Shown one piece after another: positions 1 through 8,538 of a stretch of DNA of 36,487 nucleotides. The position numbers and the translations under genes are program-made. The notes below the pieces were generated by a model, which did not search any database, was not told the DNA's origin, and was given only the letters and a program-made list of their open reading frames with translations. Positions within the stretch are counted from its first letter, which is position 1. The number at the start of each line of letters is the position of its first letter. Source of the stretch: an uncultured Ruminiclostridium sp. (GTDB lineage: Bacteria > Bacillota > Clostridia > Oscillospirales > Ruminococcaceae); contig CANQKE010000027.1 of NCBI GenBank assembly GCA_947624435.1, positions 1 through 36,487 of the forward strand. The letters run 5' to 3'.

Positions 1-208
1 TATGTCGAGCGAGGTTGACGCAGTATTGGCGAAAATATGCCCGTAAAAACCGACTTGGGTTCGGTTCCCGCATGCCTGAGCAAAATGAATTTCCTTAAGG
101 GAAATTCAAGAAAAATTGCGCATGGAAAAGAGCTGAGGACGAGCCAAAGGCGACGGACGAAGCCTTTTCCCATTAATAAAAATTCCCTCGTATAACGAGG
201 GGATTTTT
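1..208 (+). ncRNA. Structured RNA, 5' end cut by the window (raiA-type suspected)
   Basis: No convincing protein is encoded here, but the stretch is dense in pairing. GGG 57-59 and CCC 67-69 close a 7-nt loop TTCGGTT that resembles the T-loop of a tRNA. The alternative pairing ACCGA 49-53 with TCGGT 61-65 competes with it. A palindrome GAATTTCC/GGAAATTC lies at 87-107. The arm ATGGAAAAG (122-130) pairs with CTTTTCCCAT (164-173), enclosing GCC-AAA-GGC. The whole stretch ends in an intrinsic terminator at 178-208. This pattern suggests a stand-alone noncoding RNA read on +, with its 5' part outside the window. A tRNA-like T-loop in a Firmicutes RNA of about 200 nt reminded me of raiA-motif RNAs, but that family name is a guess. 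It could instead be an interspersed repeat. Confidence 0.45.
178..208. terminator. Two-way intrinsic terminator
   Basis: A 13-bp stem has arms at 178-190 and 196-208 and a TATAA loop. The stem runs from AAAAA through a CCCTCG/CGAGG core to TTTTT, with one imperfect pair, so both strands end in a T-run. On - it closes the pyrE/tRNA-Pro transcript. On + it closes the RNA at the left edge. Confidence 0.8.
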
Positions 209-218
209 ATTAATGATG

Positions 219-295
219 TGGTCGAGGTGACGGGATTCGAACCCACGGCCTCTGCGTCCCGAACGCAGCGCTCTACCAAACTGAGCCACACCTCG
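219..295 (-). tRNA. tRNA-Pro (CGG)
   Basis: Read on -, the acceptor arm CGAGGTG (295-289) pairs with CACCTCG (229-223), followed by discriminator A and an encoded CCA (221-219). The anticodon stem CTGCG/CGCAG encloses the loop TTCGGGA, giving anticodon CGG and hence proline. The T arm has the usual GTTCGAATC core. The tRNA starts 28 nt after the pyrE stop with no obvious promoter between, so it is probably cut from a pyrE-tRNA transcript that ends at the 178-208 terminator. Confidence 0.95.
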
Positions 296-323
296 TTATT
301 AAAACCGTAAACGGTCTGTAATT

Positions 324-983
324 TTAATAATTTGCGCCGTATTGCGCGCGGTATTCTTTCATAGCGGGGAGATATTCCTTACCCTCGATGACGTTGTTTT
401 CTATGGCGGAAATAATATCCTCCATATTAACTATCGAATACACCTTTACGCCGAAATCCTTATACGCCGACTGAACCGCGGACAGATCGCTGTCCAAAGC
501 CTTTTCCATGCGGTCGACGGTTATCACCATGCCGGTGATGTTTACGTCTGCGGCGCTTTTGAGCTTGGGAAGAACTTCCCTTAACGCCTTGCCGGAGGTC
601 ATTACGTCCTCTATGATAACTACCTTGTCGCCGTCCTTAAGCTGTCTGCCGACGAACATACCGCCCTCGCCGTGATCCTTTACCTCTTTGCGGTCAAAGC
701 AGTAGCCGCCATTCCAACCGGTCTTGTTGTATAAAGCCACACTGGCGCTTACCGAAAGAGGAATTCCTTTGTAAGCGGGGCCGAATAAAACCTCGGCTTC
801 GATATTATTGTCGGTGATACAGTCCGCGTAAAACTCACCCAGCCGCGCAAGCTCAGCGCCGGTGTTATAGTTTCCCGCGTTGATGAAGTAAGGGGCTATG
901 CGCCCGCTTTTCAGCGTGAATTTTCCGAAAGTAAGCACGCCGCTGTCTACCATGAATTTTATAAAACTCTCTTTGTAAGTCAT
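324..983 (-). CDS. pyrE: Orotate phosphoribosyltransferase
   Basis: PyrE (219 aa) joins orotate to PRPP to give orotidine 5'-monophosphate in the cytosol, the fifth step of UMP synthesis. The PRPP-binding motif typical of type I phosphoribosyltransferases is visible as VVIIEDVMTSGKAL. The N-terminal region matches the family, with FGKFTLKSGRIAPYF. An upstream in-frame ATG at 1016 exists, but it sits almost on the expected transcription start, so the ATG at 983, about 10 nt after AAAGGG, is preferred. The gene stands divergently from the other pyr genes and has its own promoter (1020-1048). A tRNA-Pro follows closely on the same strand. It is rather long for a bacterial PyrE but within the range of clostridial forms. 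Confidence 0.95.
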   Translation of the reverse strand: MTYKESFIKFMVDSGVLTFGKFTLKSGRIAPYFINAGNYNTGAELARLGEFYADCITDNNIEAEVLFGPAYKGIPLSVSASVALYNKTGWNGGYCFDRKEVKDHGEGGMFVGRQLKDGDKVVIIEDVMTSGKALREVLPKLKSAADVNITGMVITVDRMEKALDSDLSAVQSAYKDFGVKVYSIVNMEDIISAIENNVIEGKEYLPAMKEYRAQYGANY

Positions 984-1019
984 AACCTGCGCGCCCTTTC
1001 TTCTTATTCCGACCATATT

Positions 1020-1048
1020 ATTTTATCATATCGTTCCACCGTTGTCAA
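1020..1048 (-). promoter_or_regulatory. pyrE promoter
   Basis: On -, the -35 TTGACA (1048-1043) and -10 TAAAAT (1025-1020) are separated by exactly 17 nt. Transcription would start near 1013, leaving a leader of about 30 nt before the pyrE ATG. The -35 box is 59 bp from the -35 box of the divergent pyrC promoter. Confidence 0.8.
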
Positions 1049-1107
1049 GAGGTAAAATTAATTATTTTTGTTTTGCGATATGTCTGCAAATGAAGCCGCA
1101 TAAGTGC

Positions 1108-1136
1108 TTGACAGCGGCGGGTTTTTATGATATAAT
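1108..1136 (+). promoter_or_regulatory. pyr operon promoter
   Basis: A consensus -35 TTGACA (1108-1113) and -10 TATAAT (1131-1136) are 17 nt apart. Transcription would start near 1143, giving an A/T-rich leader of about 220 nt before pyrC. I see no PyrR-type binding hairpin and no intrinsic terminator in the leader. A 64-codon reading frame in it has a weak ribosome site and no family resemblance, so I treat the leader as noncoding. Confidence 0.85.
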
Positions 1137-1363
1137 GAAATGACTACGGAAATATGTCGATAATGCCGACGGGCCGCAGACTGAATATAATGCGCTTTCC
1201 AAAGCTTTATGACCTGCCGGAATATCTTATGCGCCATGATTTTTTCCTTGTCACCGAAAAAATTATGGCTATTTTTGCGAAAAATTTCTTACCACACCTA
1301 AAATTTTTTAAGCATAAATGTCTGAATATGTGTAAATTTTACGGCTGAAAAGGGGGAAACCTG

Positions 1364-2644
1364 ATGAAAACTTTACTTAAAAACTGTTACGCGGTATCTC
1401 CCGAAGACGGGTTAGAGCAAAAGGCCGACATACTTATATCGGACGGTATCATAGCCCGTATCGGCAATATAGACGGGGAGAGCGGCGCCGAGTTGATAGA
1501 CTGCGAGGGGCTTACCGCGTTGCCGGGGCTCTGTGATATGCATGTTCATCTGCGCGACCCCGGGCAGACTCATAAAGAGGATATACTTACCGGCTGTACG
1601 GCCGCAGCCGCGGGAGGAGTTACTGCGGTGGCGTGTATGCCAAATACCGTGCCTGCGGCGGACTGCGCCGAGGTCATAAAATATATTTCGGATAAAGCGA
1701 AGAACGCCTCGGCGAAGGTCTATCCCGTCGGGTGCATAACAAAGGGGTTAAAGGGCGAACAGCTCTGCGATTATCACGAGCTTAAGTCGGCGGGCTGCGT
1801 AGCGGTGTCCGACGACGGGCGGCCGGTGGAGCTTACCGCGATGATGGAACAGGGCATGACCGGCGCGGGCAGTCAGGGGCTTGCGGTGATCTCCCACTGC
1901 GAGGACTTAAAGGTGATAAACGGCGGTATCATAAACGAAGGCGAGATCTCAAAAAAGCTCGGGGTAAAGGGCATGAGCCGACTCAGCGAGGATACCGTGA
2001 CCGCGCGGGAGCTTGCTATCTCGGGAGTGTGCAAAGTGCCGATACATATCGCGCATGTTTCCACCAAAGGCAGCGTTGATTTGATACGTGCGGCGAAAGC
2101 GGCGGGGATAAAATGCACCTGCGAAACAGCGCCGCATTACTTCACTTTGACCGATGAAAAGCTGCTCAGCCGCGACGCGGATTACCGCATGAACCCTCCT
2201 TTAAGGACGGAGGAGGACAGGCAGGCGGTGATAAAAGGGCTTATCGACGGCACTATAGACTGTATCGTTACCGACCACGCGCCGCATACCGCACAGGAAA
2301 AATCGGACTTTGAAAAAGCGCCGAACGGCGTTGTAGGGCTGGAAACATCACTTGCCGCGTCGCTTACCGTATTGTATCATAATAAGCTGCTCACTTTATC
2401 CGACATAGTGCGGCTGATGTGCGTAAATCCGCGCAGGATATTAAGCATACCGGGTGGCAGGCTTTGCTGCGGAGCGCCCGCTGATATAACGCTGGTGGAT
2501 ATAAACGAGCAGTGGACGGTAACCCCGATGCTGCTGCATTCCAAATCGCATAATACATGCTTTAAGGGCATGACCTTCAAAGGAAAGGTAAAATATACGT
2601 TCCTTGACGGAAGACCGGTATACAGGGACGAAAAGCAGGATTGA
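1364..2644 (+). CDS. pyrC: Dihydroorotase
   Basis: A 426-aa amidohydrolase that cyclises N-carbamoyl-L-aspartate to dihydroorotate, step 3 of UMP synthesis. The type I bacterial dihydroorotase zinc signature HVHLRDPG is near residue 60, followed by KEDI. The later metal ligands lie in HIAHVS and the catalytic aspartate region in VTDHAPH. The length is normal for the class I family. The ATG at 1364 follows AAAGGGGG at good spacing. It is first in the pyr operon, and its stop lies 17 nt before the start of pyrF. Confidence 0.96.
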   Translation: MKTLLKNCYAVSPEDGLEQKADILISDGIIARIGNIDGESGAELIDCEGLTALPGLCDMHVHLRDPGQTHKEDILTGCTAAAAGGVTAVACMPNTVPAADCAEVIKYISDKAKNASAKVYPVGCITKGLKGEQLCDYHELKSAGCVAVSDDGRPVELTAMMEQGMTGAGSQGLAVISHCEDLKVINGGIINEGEISKKLGVKGMSRLSEDTVTARELAISGVCKVPIHIAHVSTKGSVDLIRAAKAAGIKCTCETAPHYFTLTDEKLLSRDADYRMNPPLRTEEDRQAVIKGLIDGTIDCIVTDHAPHTAQEKSDFEKAPNGVVGLETSLAASLTVLYHNKLLTLSDIVRLMCVNPRRILSIPGGRLCCGAPADITLVDINEQWTVTPMLLHSKSHNTCFKGMTFKGKVKYTFLDGRPVYRDEKQD

Positions 2645-2661
2645 GAAAGGAAGAGGGAAAT

Positions 2662-3594
2662 ATGTCATTCGACAGACTGGCAGAGAAGATCTGCGAAAAG
2701 CAAAATCCCACGGTGGCGGGGCTGGATCCGAAGCTGGACTATGTTCCGCAGTATATCAAGGAAAAGGCGTTCAATAAATACGGGGAAACGCTTAAAGGCG
2801 CGGCAAAGGCGCTGCTGGAATTCAACAAGGGACTTATTGACGCGCTGTATGAGATAGTTCCAGCGATAAAGCCGCAGGCGGCATATTACGAAATGTACGG
2901 CTATCACGGAGTGAAAACCTTGTACAAGACGCAGGAATACGCCAAAAGCCGCGGAATGTACGTAATCACCGACGGGAAGAGGAATGACATCGGCACTACC
3001 ATGGAGGCATACGCCGCCGCGCATTTGGGAGAGGTCACTGTAGGAAATGAGAATATATCGCCGTTTTGCGCAGACGCGCTTACGGTGAACGGCTACCTCG
3101 GAAGCGACGGGATAACACCGCTGCTGAGCATCTGCGAAAAGTACGACAAAGGGATATTCGTGCTGGCGAAGACCTCTAATCCTTCAAGCGGGGAATTGCA
3201 GGACAAGCTGATAGACGGCGTTCCTATATATGAATATATGGGGCAAATGTGCGAAAAGTGGGGCGAACGGCTGCCCGGCAAATACGGCTACACCGGAGTA
3301 GGCGCGGTGGTAGGCGCTACATATCCCGAGCAGATAGCTAAGCTCAGGGAAAAGCTGCCGCATACGTTTTTCCTGATACCGGGATACGGCGCTCAGGGCG
3401 CGACGGCAAAGGATATATCCGCGGCGTTCGATAAAAACGGGCTGGGCGGTATCGTCAACAGCTCGCGCGGAATAATGTGCGCCTATAAAAAAGAGGGCTG
3501 CGACGAGCGCGATTATGCCGGCGCGGCGTTCAGAGAGGCGGCAAGAATGAAAAAGGAGATAATGAGCTGTATCGGTCAGATAAAGCTTAGCTAA
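2662..3594 (+). CDS. pyrF: Orotidine 5'-phosphate decarboxylase
   Basis: Converts OMP to UMP, the last step of the pathway. At 310 aa it is the longer PyrF type (family 2) common in clostridia and actinobacteria. The catalytic Lys/Asp array shows as DGKRNDIGTT near residue 106-115. The phosphate-binding end of the barrel is IVNSSRGIM. The ATG at 2662 is chosen over the in-frame TTG at 2641 because a strong site (AGAAAGGAAGAGG) precedes it. It is co-transcribed with pyrC and carA. Confidence 0.96.
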   Translation: MSFDRLAEKICEKQNPTVAGLDPKLDYVPQYIKEKAFNKYGETLKGAAKALLEFNKGLIDALYEIVPAIKPQAAYYEMYGYHGVKTLYKTQEYAKSRGMYVITDGKRNDIGTTMEAYAAAHLGEVTVGNENISPFCADALTVNGYLGSDGITPLLSICEKYDKGIFVLAKTSNPSSGELQDKLIDGVPIYEYMGQMCEKWGERLPGKYGYTGVGAVVGATYPEQIAKLREKLPHTFFLIPGYGAQGATAKDISAAFDKNGLGGIVNSSRGIMCAYKKEGCDERDYAGAAFREAARMKKEIMSCIGQIKLS

Positions 3595-3611
3595 AAAGAA
3601 AGGAAATAAAA

Positions 3612-4721
3612 ATGAATTTGAGTTCAGTCACGGCTAAGGCCGCCTATCTCATACTGGCCGACGGGAATGTCTTTAAGGGCAAAAGCTTCGGCTGCGAGGG
3701 AGAAGTCATAGGGGAGATAGTATTTACCACCGCGATGACAGGTTATCAGGAAACGCTGACCGACCCCAGCTATTGCGGACAGATAGTTACCCAGACATTC
3801 CCGCTGATAGGAAATTACGGCGTAAACGCTCAGGACGGAGAGTCCTCAGGCAGTGTGGTGAGCGGATATATCGTGCGCGAATATTGTCAGTTCCCGTCGA
3901 ATTTCCGCTGTGAGGAGGATATAGACAGCTTTCTTAAAAAGCACGGCATAATAGGGCTGTACGACATCGACACACGCAGGCTCACCAGAATAATAAGGGA
4001 GACCGGCGTAATGAACGGGATAATAACCCCGACGCTGCCGGATGAAAAGGACATGCCGGCGCTGCTGGAAAAAATACGCGCTTACAAGGTGGAAGCACCG
4101 GTGCCCAAGGTCAGCGTAAAGCAGCCGGAAAATTATCCCGCCGAAAACGCGAAATACCGCGTGGCGCTGATAGATTACGGCTATAAGTACAATATCAGGC
4201 GTGAGCTTACAAAGCGCGGCTGCGACGTGACGGTGTTCCCGCATGACGTGACCGCTCAGCAGATAAAGGAATTTGCTCCGGACGGCATAATGCTGTCAAA
4301 CGGGCCGGGCGACCCGCAGGACAATCAGGAGTCGATAAACACGTTAAGAGAATTGATACCGGCCGGGATACCGACGTTCGGTATCTGCTTAGGACATCAG
4401 CTGCTTGCGATAGCCAACGGCGCAAAGACAGTAAAACTCAAATACGGACACCGCGGAGGAAATCAGCCGGTGACCGACCTTGACGCGGACAGGACATTCA
4501 TCACCTCGCAAAACCACGGCTACGCGGTAGTAAGCGAGAGCGTACCGGAAAGCGCGGGCGTAGTCAGCCACATAAACGGCAATGACAAGACCTGCGAGGG
4601 GGTAAGGTACACCAACGCTCCGGCGTTCACCGTGCAGTTCCACCCGGAGGCGTGCGGAGGTCCGCAGGACACCGCGTACCTGTTCGATAAGTTTATAGAT
4701 TTGATGGAAAGCCGCTCATGA
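3612..4721 (+). CDS. carA: Carbamoyl-phosphate synthase, glutamine amidotransferase subunit
   Basis: The 369-aa small subunit hydrolyses glutamine and passes ammonia to CarB. The N-terminal half is the CarA-specific domain (FTTAMTGYQETLTDPSY). The C-terminal half is a class I amidotransferase with nucleophile Cys259 in GICLGHQ and the His/Glu pair in FHPEA. Residues such as LSNGPGDP are typical. AGAAAGGAAAT precedes the ATG. It sits 49 nt before carB, as expected for an alpha-beta complex made from one transcript. Confidence 0.97.
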   Translation: MNLSSVTAKAAYLILADGNVFKGKSFGCEGEVIGEIVFTTAMTGYQETLTDPSYCGQIVTQTFPLIGNYGVNAQDGESSGSVVSGYIVREYCQFPSNFRCEEDIDSFLKKHGIIGLYDIDTRRLTRIIRETGVMNGIITPTLPDEKDMPALLEKIRAYKVEAPVPKVSVKQPENYPAENAKYRVALIDYGYKYNIRRELTKRGCDVTVFPHDVTAQQIKEFAPDGIMLSNGPGDPQDNQESINTLRELIPAGIPTFGICLGHQLLAIANGAKTVKLKYGHRGGNQPVTDLDADRTFITSQNHGYAVVSESVPESAGVVSHINGNDKTCEGVRYTNAPAFTVQFHPEACGGPQDTAYLFDKFIDLMESRS

Positions 4722-4770
4722 CGCGGCGGTATCATACAAAGAGCATTAAGCTGAGAAAGGGACAGACGAT

Positions 4771-7700
4771 ATGCCGTTAAGAAGTGATATTAAAAAGGTG
4801 CTTGTGATAGGCTCCGGCCCGATAGTTATCGGACAGGCGGCGGAGTTTGACTATGCGGGTACGCAGGCGTGCCGCGCATTAAAGCAGGAGGGACTGGAGG
4901 TAGTGCTGATAAACTCCAACCCCGCTACGATAATGACCGACAAGCACATGGCGGACAAGATATACATAGAGCCGCTGACGCTGGATGTAGTAAAGAAGAT
5001 AATTTTGATAGAAAAGCCGGACAGCATACTTTCCACGCTGGGCGGGCAGACGGGACTCACGCTTTCCATGCAGCTCGCCGAGGAGGGCTTTCTTGCCGCA
5101 CACGGGGTAAAGCTGCTCGGTGCGAATCCCGAGACCATACATAAGGCGGAGGACAGGCAGGCGTTCAAGGATACGATGGAATCCATCGGCGAGCCCTGCG
5201 TACCCTCTCAGGTGGTGGAGTCGGTGGACGACGCGATGAAGTTCGCCGACGTTATAGGCTATCCTGTTATAGTGCGCCCGGCGTTCACCCTCGGCGGCAC
5301 CGGCGGAGGCATCGCCGATACCCCGGAGGAGCTGCACGAGATAGCCACCAACGGACTGCGCCTGTCGCCTATACATCAGGTGCTTATAGAAAAGTGCATT
5401 TCCGGTTGGAAAGAAATAGAGTTTGAGGTCATACGCGACGCGAAAGGCAACGTTATCACCGTCTGCTCGATGGAAAACTTCGACCCGGTCGGCGTACATA
5501 CCGGCGACAGCATAGTAGTCGCGCCCGCTGTTACGCTTGCGGATAAGGAGTATCAGATGCTGCGCACCGCCGCGCTGAACATAATACAGGCGCTGAAGGT
5601 AGAGGGCGGCTGCAACTGCCAGTTCGCACTGAAGCCGGACAGCTTTGAATACTCGGTAATAGAGGTAAATCCGAGGGTGTCGCGTTCCTCCGCGCTTGCA
5701 TCCAAGGCGACCGGCTACCCGATAGCAAAGGTGGCTACAAGGATAGCGATAGGCTATTCGCTCGACGAGATAGTAAACCAGGTCACCGGAAAGACCTACG
5801 CTTGTTTTGAGCCGGCGCTGGACTATATAGTGGTAAAGTTCCCCAAGTGGCCGTTCGATAAGTTCGTATATGCGAAAAAGACGCTCGGTACGCAGATGAA
5901 AGCTACCGGCGAGATAATGGCGATAGGCACCAGCTTTGAAGAGGCTATGATGAAAGCGGTGCGCTCTATCGAGCTCGGTATGGACACCATGCGCAAAAAG
6001 ACCTTTATCACCATGACAGACGAAGAGGTAAGGGAAAAGCTCAGGGACGTAGACGTCGACCGTTCTTTCTGCATATTCGAGGCGCTGCGCCGCGGATTTT
6101 CCACCGAAGAGATAGTAAAGATAACTACCGTTGACAAATGGTTCATAGAAAAGCTGAGAAACCTCGCCGAGCTGGAGCTTTGGCTGGAGGACGGCGAGCT
6201 TACCCAGGAGAAATACGATATCGCCAAGAAGTACAGCTACCTTGATAAAACGATAGAGCGGCTGAGTGGTCAGAAGCTTGCCGATAAGGGAATAAAGACC
6301 CGCCATGCCGTATATAAAATGGTAGATACCTGCGCTGCGGAATTTTCGGCGGACACCCCGTATTTCTACAGCACTTATGACGAGGAGAACGAGGCGGAGG
6401 AATTCATACAGCAGCACCCGACCGATAAGAAAAAGATAATAGTTTTCGGTTCCGGACCTATAAGGATAGGACAGGGCATAGAGTTCGACTACTGTTCGGT
6501 ACACTGCGTCTGGGCGCTTAAGGAAATGGGCTGTGAGGCGGTGCTGTGCAACAACAACCCCGAAACGGTATCCACCGACTTCGACACCGGCGACAGGCTT
6601 TATTTTGACCCGCTCACCAACGAGGACGTGGATTCTCTGATAGCGACCGAAAAACCGTACGGCGTTGTGGTACAGTTCGGCGGTCAGACCGCGATAAAGC
6701 TTACCAAGCATTTGCAGGAATCGGGCGTAAGGATACTCGGTACCTCGGCTGAGAGTATCGACGCGGCGGAGGACAGGGAGAGATTCGACGAGCTGCTCGA
6801 GCAGTGCGGTATCCCGCGTCCGGCGGGACATACGGTGTTTACCACCGAGGAGGCGCTCACCGCGGCAAATCAGCTTGGATATCCGGTATTGCTGCGCCCG
6901 TCTTATGTGCTGGGCGGTCAGAATATGATAATCGCGCACTGCGACAGCGACGTTGAGGAGTACATGGCAATAATCACCGCCACCGAGCTTGAAAACCCCG
7001 TGCTTATCGACAAATATCTTATGGGTACCGAGGTGGAGGTAGACGCGATATGCGACGGCACCGACTACCTTATCCCCGGAATAATGGAGCATATCGAGCG
7101 CGCGGGCGTACATTCCGGCGACAGTATCTCGGTATATCCGGCGCAGACGCTGTCCGATAAGATAAAGGACACGATAATCCTTTATACCGAGCGGCTCTCC
7201 AAGGCGCTGAACGTAATAGGTCTGGTAAATATCCAGTATGTGGTATATAATAACGAGGTCTATGTGATAGAGGTGAACCCGCGTTCCTCCCGTACCGTGC
7301 CTTATATAAGCAAGGTCACCGGCGTACAGATGGTGGATATAGCTACAAAGATAATGCTCGGTCAGTCGCTTAAGGAGCAGGGCTATTCCTCCGGACTTTA
7401 TCCGGTAGGAAAATACGTTGCGGTCAAGGTGCCGGTGTTCAGCTTTGAAAAGCTGCACGACGTGGACACTCAGTTAGGACCGGAAATGAAGTCCACCGGC
7501 GAGGCGTTAGGCATAGCTAAGACCTTTGAAGAAGCGCTGTATAAGGGACTTATCGCGGCGGGCTTTAAGATGTATAAAAAGGGCGGCGTAATGTTCTCTG
7601 TGAGAAATTCCGACAAGCCGGAGATAGTAGACCTCGCCGCAAAATTTGAACAGCTCGGCTTTGAGCTGTACGCGACCAGCGGCACGGCCTCTATGCTCAA

Positions 7701-7977
7701 TCACAACATGATAGCCGCAAACTTTACCTACCGCGTCCACGAGGGGAAAGAGCCGAACGTTATCAGTCTGCTGGAAAGCGGCAAGATAAATTACGTGGTA
7801 TCCACCTCGGAGACCGGAAGAAAGCCGGCATTGGACAGCGTAAAGATACGCCGCAAATCTGTAGAGAGGTCGATAGCCTGCCTTACCTCGGTGGACACCG
7901 CCAACGCGTTGGTAAAATGTATCGCTATGGATAAAACAGTGGACGATCTCGAAATGGTGGATATTACAAAGATATAA
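4771..7977 (+). CDS. carB: Carbamoyl-phosphate synthase, large subunit
   Basis: A 1068-aa synthase subunit that makes carbamoyl phosphate from bicarbonate, ammonia and two ATP. The two homologous halves are plain. Each opens with a GSGPI(V/R)IGQ nucleotide motif (residues about 14 and about 564) and contains an ATP-grasp fold with EVNPRVSRSS or EVNPRSSRT. The last about 130 residues form the MGS-like allosteric domain, with YATSGTASML. The length is standard. GAAAGGGACAG precedes the ATG. Only one carA/carB pair is seen, so it probably also supplies arginine synthesis. Confidence 0.97.
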   Translation: MPLRSDIKKVLVIGSGPIVIGQAAEFDYAGTQACRALKQEGLEVVLINSNPATIMTDKHMADKIYIEPLTLDVVKKIILIEKPDSILSTLGGQTGLTLSMQLAEEGFLAAHGVKLLGANPETIHKAEDRQAFKDTMESIGEPCVPSQVVESVDDAMKFADVIGYPVIVRPAFTLGGTGGGIADTPEELHEIATNGLRLSPIHQVLIEKCISGWKEIEFEVIRDAKGNVITVCSMENFDPVGVHTGDSIVVAPAVTLADKEYQMLRTAALNIIQALKVEGGCNCQFALKPDSFEYSVIEVNPRVSRSSALASKATGYPIAKVATRIAIGYSLDEIVNQVTGKTYACFEPALDYIVVKFPKWPFDKFVYAKKTLGTQMKATGEIMAIGTSFEEAMMKAVRSIELGMDTMRKKTFITMTDEEVREKLRDVDVDRSFCIFEALRRGFSTEEIVKITTVDKWFIEKLRNLAELELWLEDGELTQEKYDIAKKYSYLDKTIERLSGQKLADKGIKTRHAVYKMVDTCAAEFSADTPYFYSTYDEENEAEEFIQQHPTDKKKIIVFGSGPIRIGQGIEFDYCSVHCVWALKEMGCEAVLCNNNPETVSTDFDTGDRLYFDPLTNEDVDSLIATEKPYGVVVQFGGQTAIKLTKHLQESGVRILGTSAESIDAAEDRERFDELLEQCGIPRPAGHTVFTTEEALTAANQLGYPVLLRPSYVLGGQNMIIAHCDSDVEEYMAIITATELENPVLIDKYLMGTEVEVDAICDGTDYLIPGIMEHIERAGVHSGDSISVYPAQTLSDKIKDTIILYTERLSKALNVIGLVNIQYVVYNNEVYVIEVNPRSSRTVPYISKVTGVQMVDIATKIMLGQSLKEQGYSSGLYPVGKYVAVKVPVFSFEKLHDVDTQLGPEMKSTGEALGIAKTFEEALYKGLIAAGFKMYKKGGVMFSVRNSDKPEIVDLAAKFEQLGFELYATSGTASMLNHNMIAANFTYRVHEGKEPNVISLLESGKINYVVSTSETGRKPALDSVKIRRKSVERSIACLTSVDTANALVKCIAMDKTVDDLEMVDITKI

Positions 7978-7996
7978 GCTCTGAAAGGAAACGGCT

Positions 7997-8524
7997 TTGA
8001 AAATAGGCAAATACAAGGTAACGCTGAATTACGGGATATTAAAGGGCTTTCTTGACGTGCTGGGGCTGCTGATGGTGATAGTGCTTACCGACCTTACCCG
8101 CTCTTACATCGGGCTGAACGTGTTCCCCGACCGCGCGCTGCTTACCGTATATCCCGACGGAGTGCCGCTTATGCGGTGGCTGCCGGGACTGATACTTCCC
8201 GCTGTAGGATATATCTATACCGTTTTGTCGGTGGTATATATCTTCAAAAGCAAAAAGCAGCCGAAGCGCTTTTCGGTGGACGAAAACAACGCTCAGCAGT
8301 ATTACGACCATCTCATGTATGCAAACAGCATACTGCGGGTACTGGTGCTGCTGGCGGTGTGGGATTATTCCTACATCATACAGATGCACTTGATGTACGC
8401 GAATATTTCATGGTTCAGCATACAGGTGATAGGCGATATCATAGTAGGCACCGTGACGGTGCTGTATATCCGCAGCAGGATAAAAACTTTCGCCCCGCCG
8501 ATCTGCGAAAAAGAAAACGAATGA
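7997..8524 (+). CDS. Four-helix membrane protein of unknown function inside the pyr operon
   Basis: A 175-aa protein I do not recognise. It has four hydrophobic stretches: about residues 15-32 (FLDVLGLLMVIVL), 58-78 (LPGLILPAVGYIYTVLSVVYI), 105-125 and 132-152. A basic loop (KSKKQPKR) follows the second helix, and the charged tail ends in CEKENE. The start is TTG at 7997, supported by GAAAGGAA six nt upstream and the lack of a better ATG. Its stop overlaps the region just before pyrK, and both neighbours are closely spaced, so it is co-transcribed with carB and pyrK. A link to dihydroorotate or pyrimidine handling is conceivable only from position. Confidence 0.8.
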   Translation: MKIGKYKVTLNYGILKGFLDVLGLLMVIVLTDLTRSYIGLNVFPDRALLTVYPDGVPLMRWLPGLILPAVGYIYTVLSVVYIFKSKKQPKRFSVDENNAQQYYDHLMYANSILRVLVLLAVWDYSYIIQMHLMYANISWFSIQVIGDIIVGTVTVLYIRSRIKTFAPPICEKENE

Positions 8525-8538
8525 AAGGAAAGCTACAG

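Noticed and set aside
106-291. 61-codon frame on - over the tRNA-Pro gene
   Set aside because: It overlaps the tRNA and terminator and has no ribosome site.
1154-1348. Possible 64-aa leader peptide before pyrC
   Set aside because: Poor ribosome site, A/T-rich random-looking composition and no attenuator to act on.
4879-7458. Open frame of 859 codons on the strand opposite carB
   Set aside because: It mirrors carB through codon bias, has no ribosome site and its translation shows no domain.
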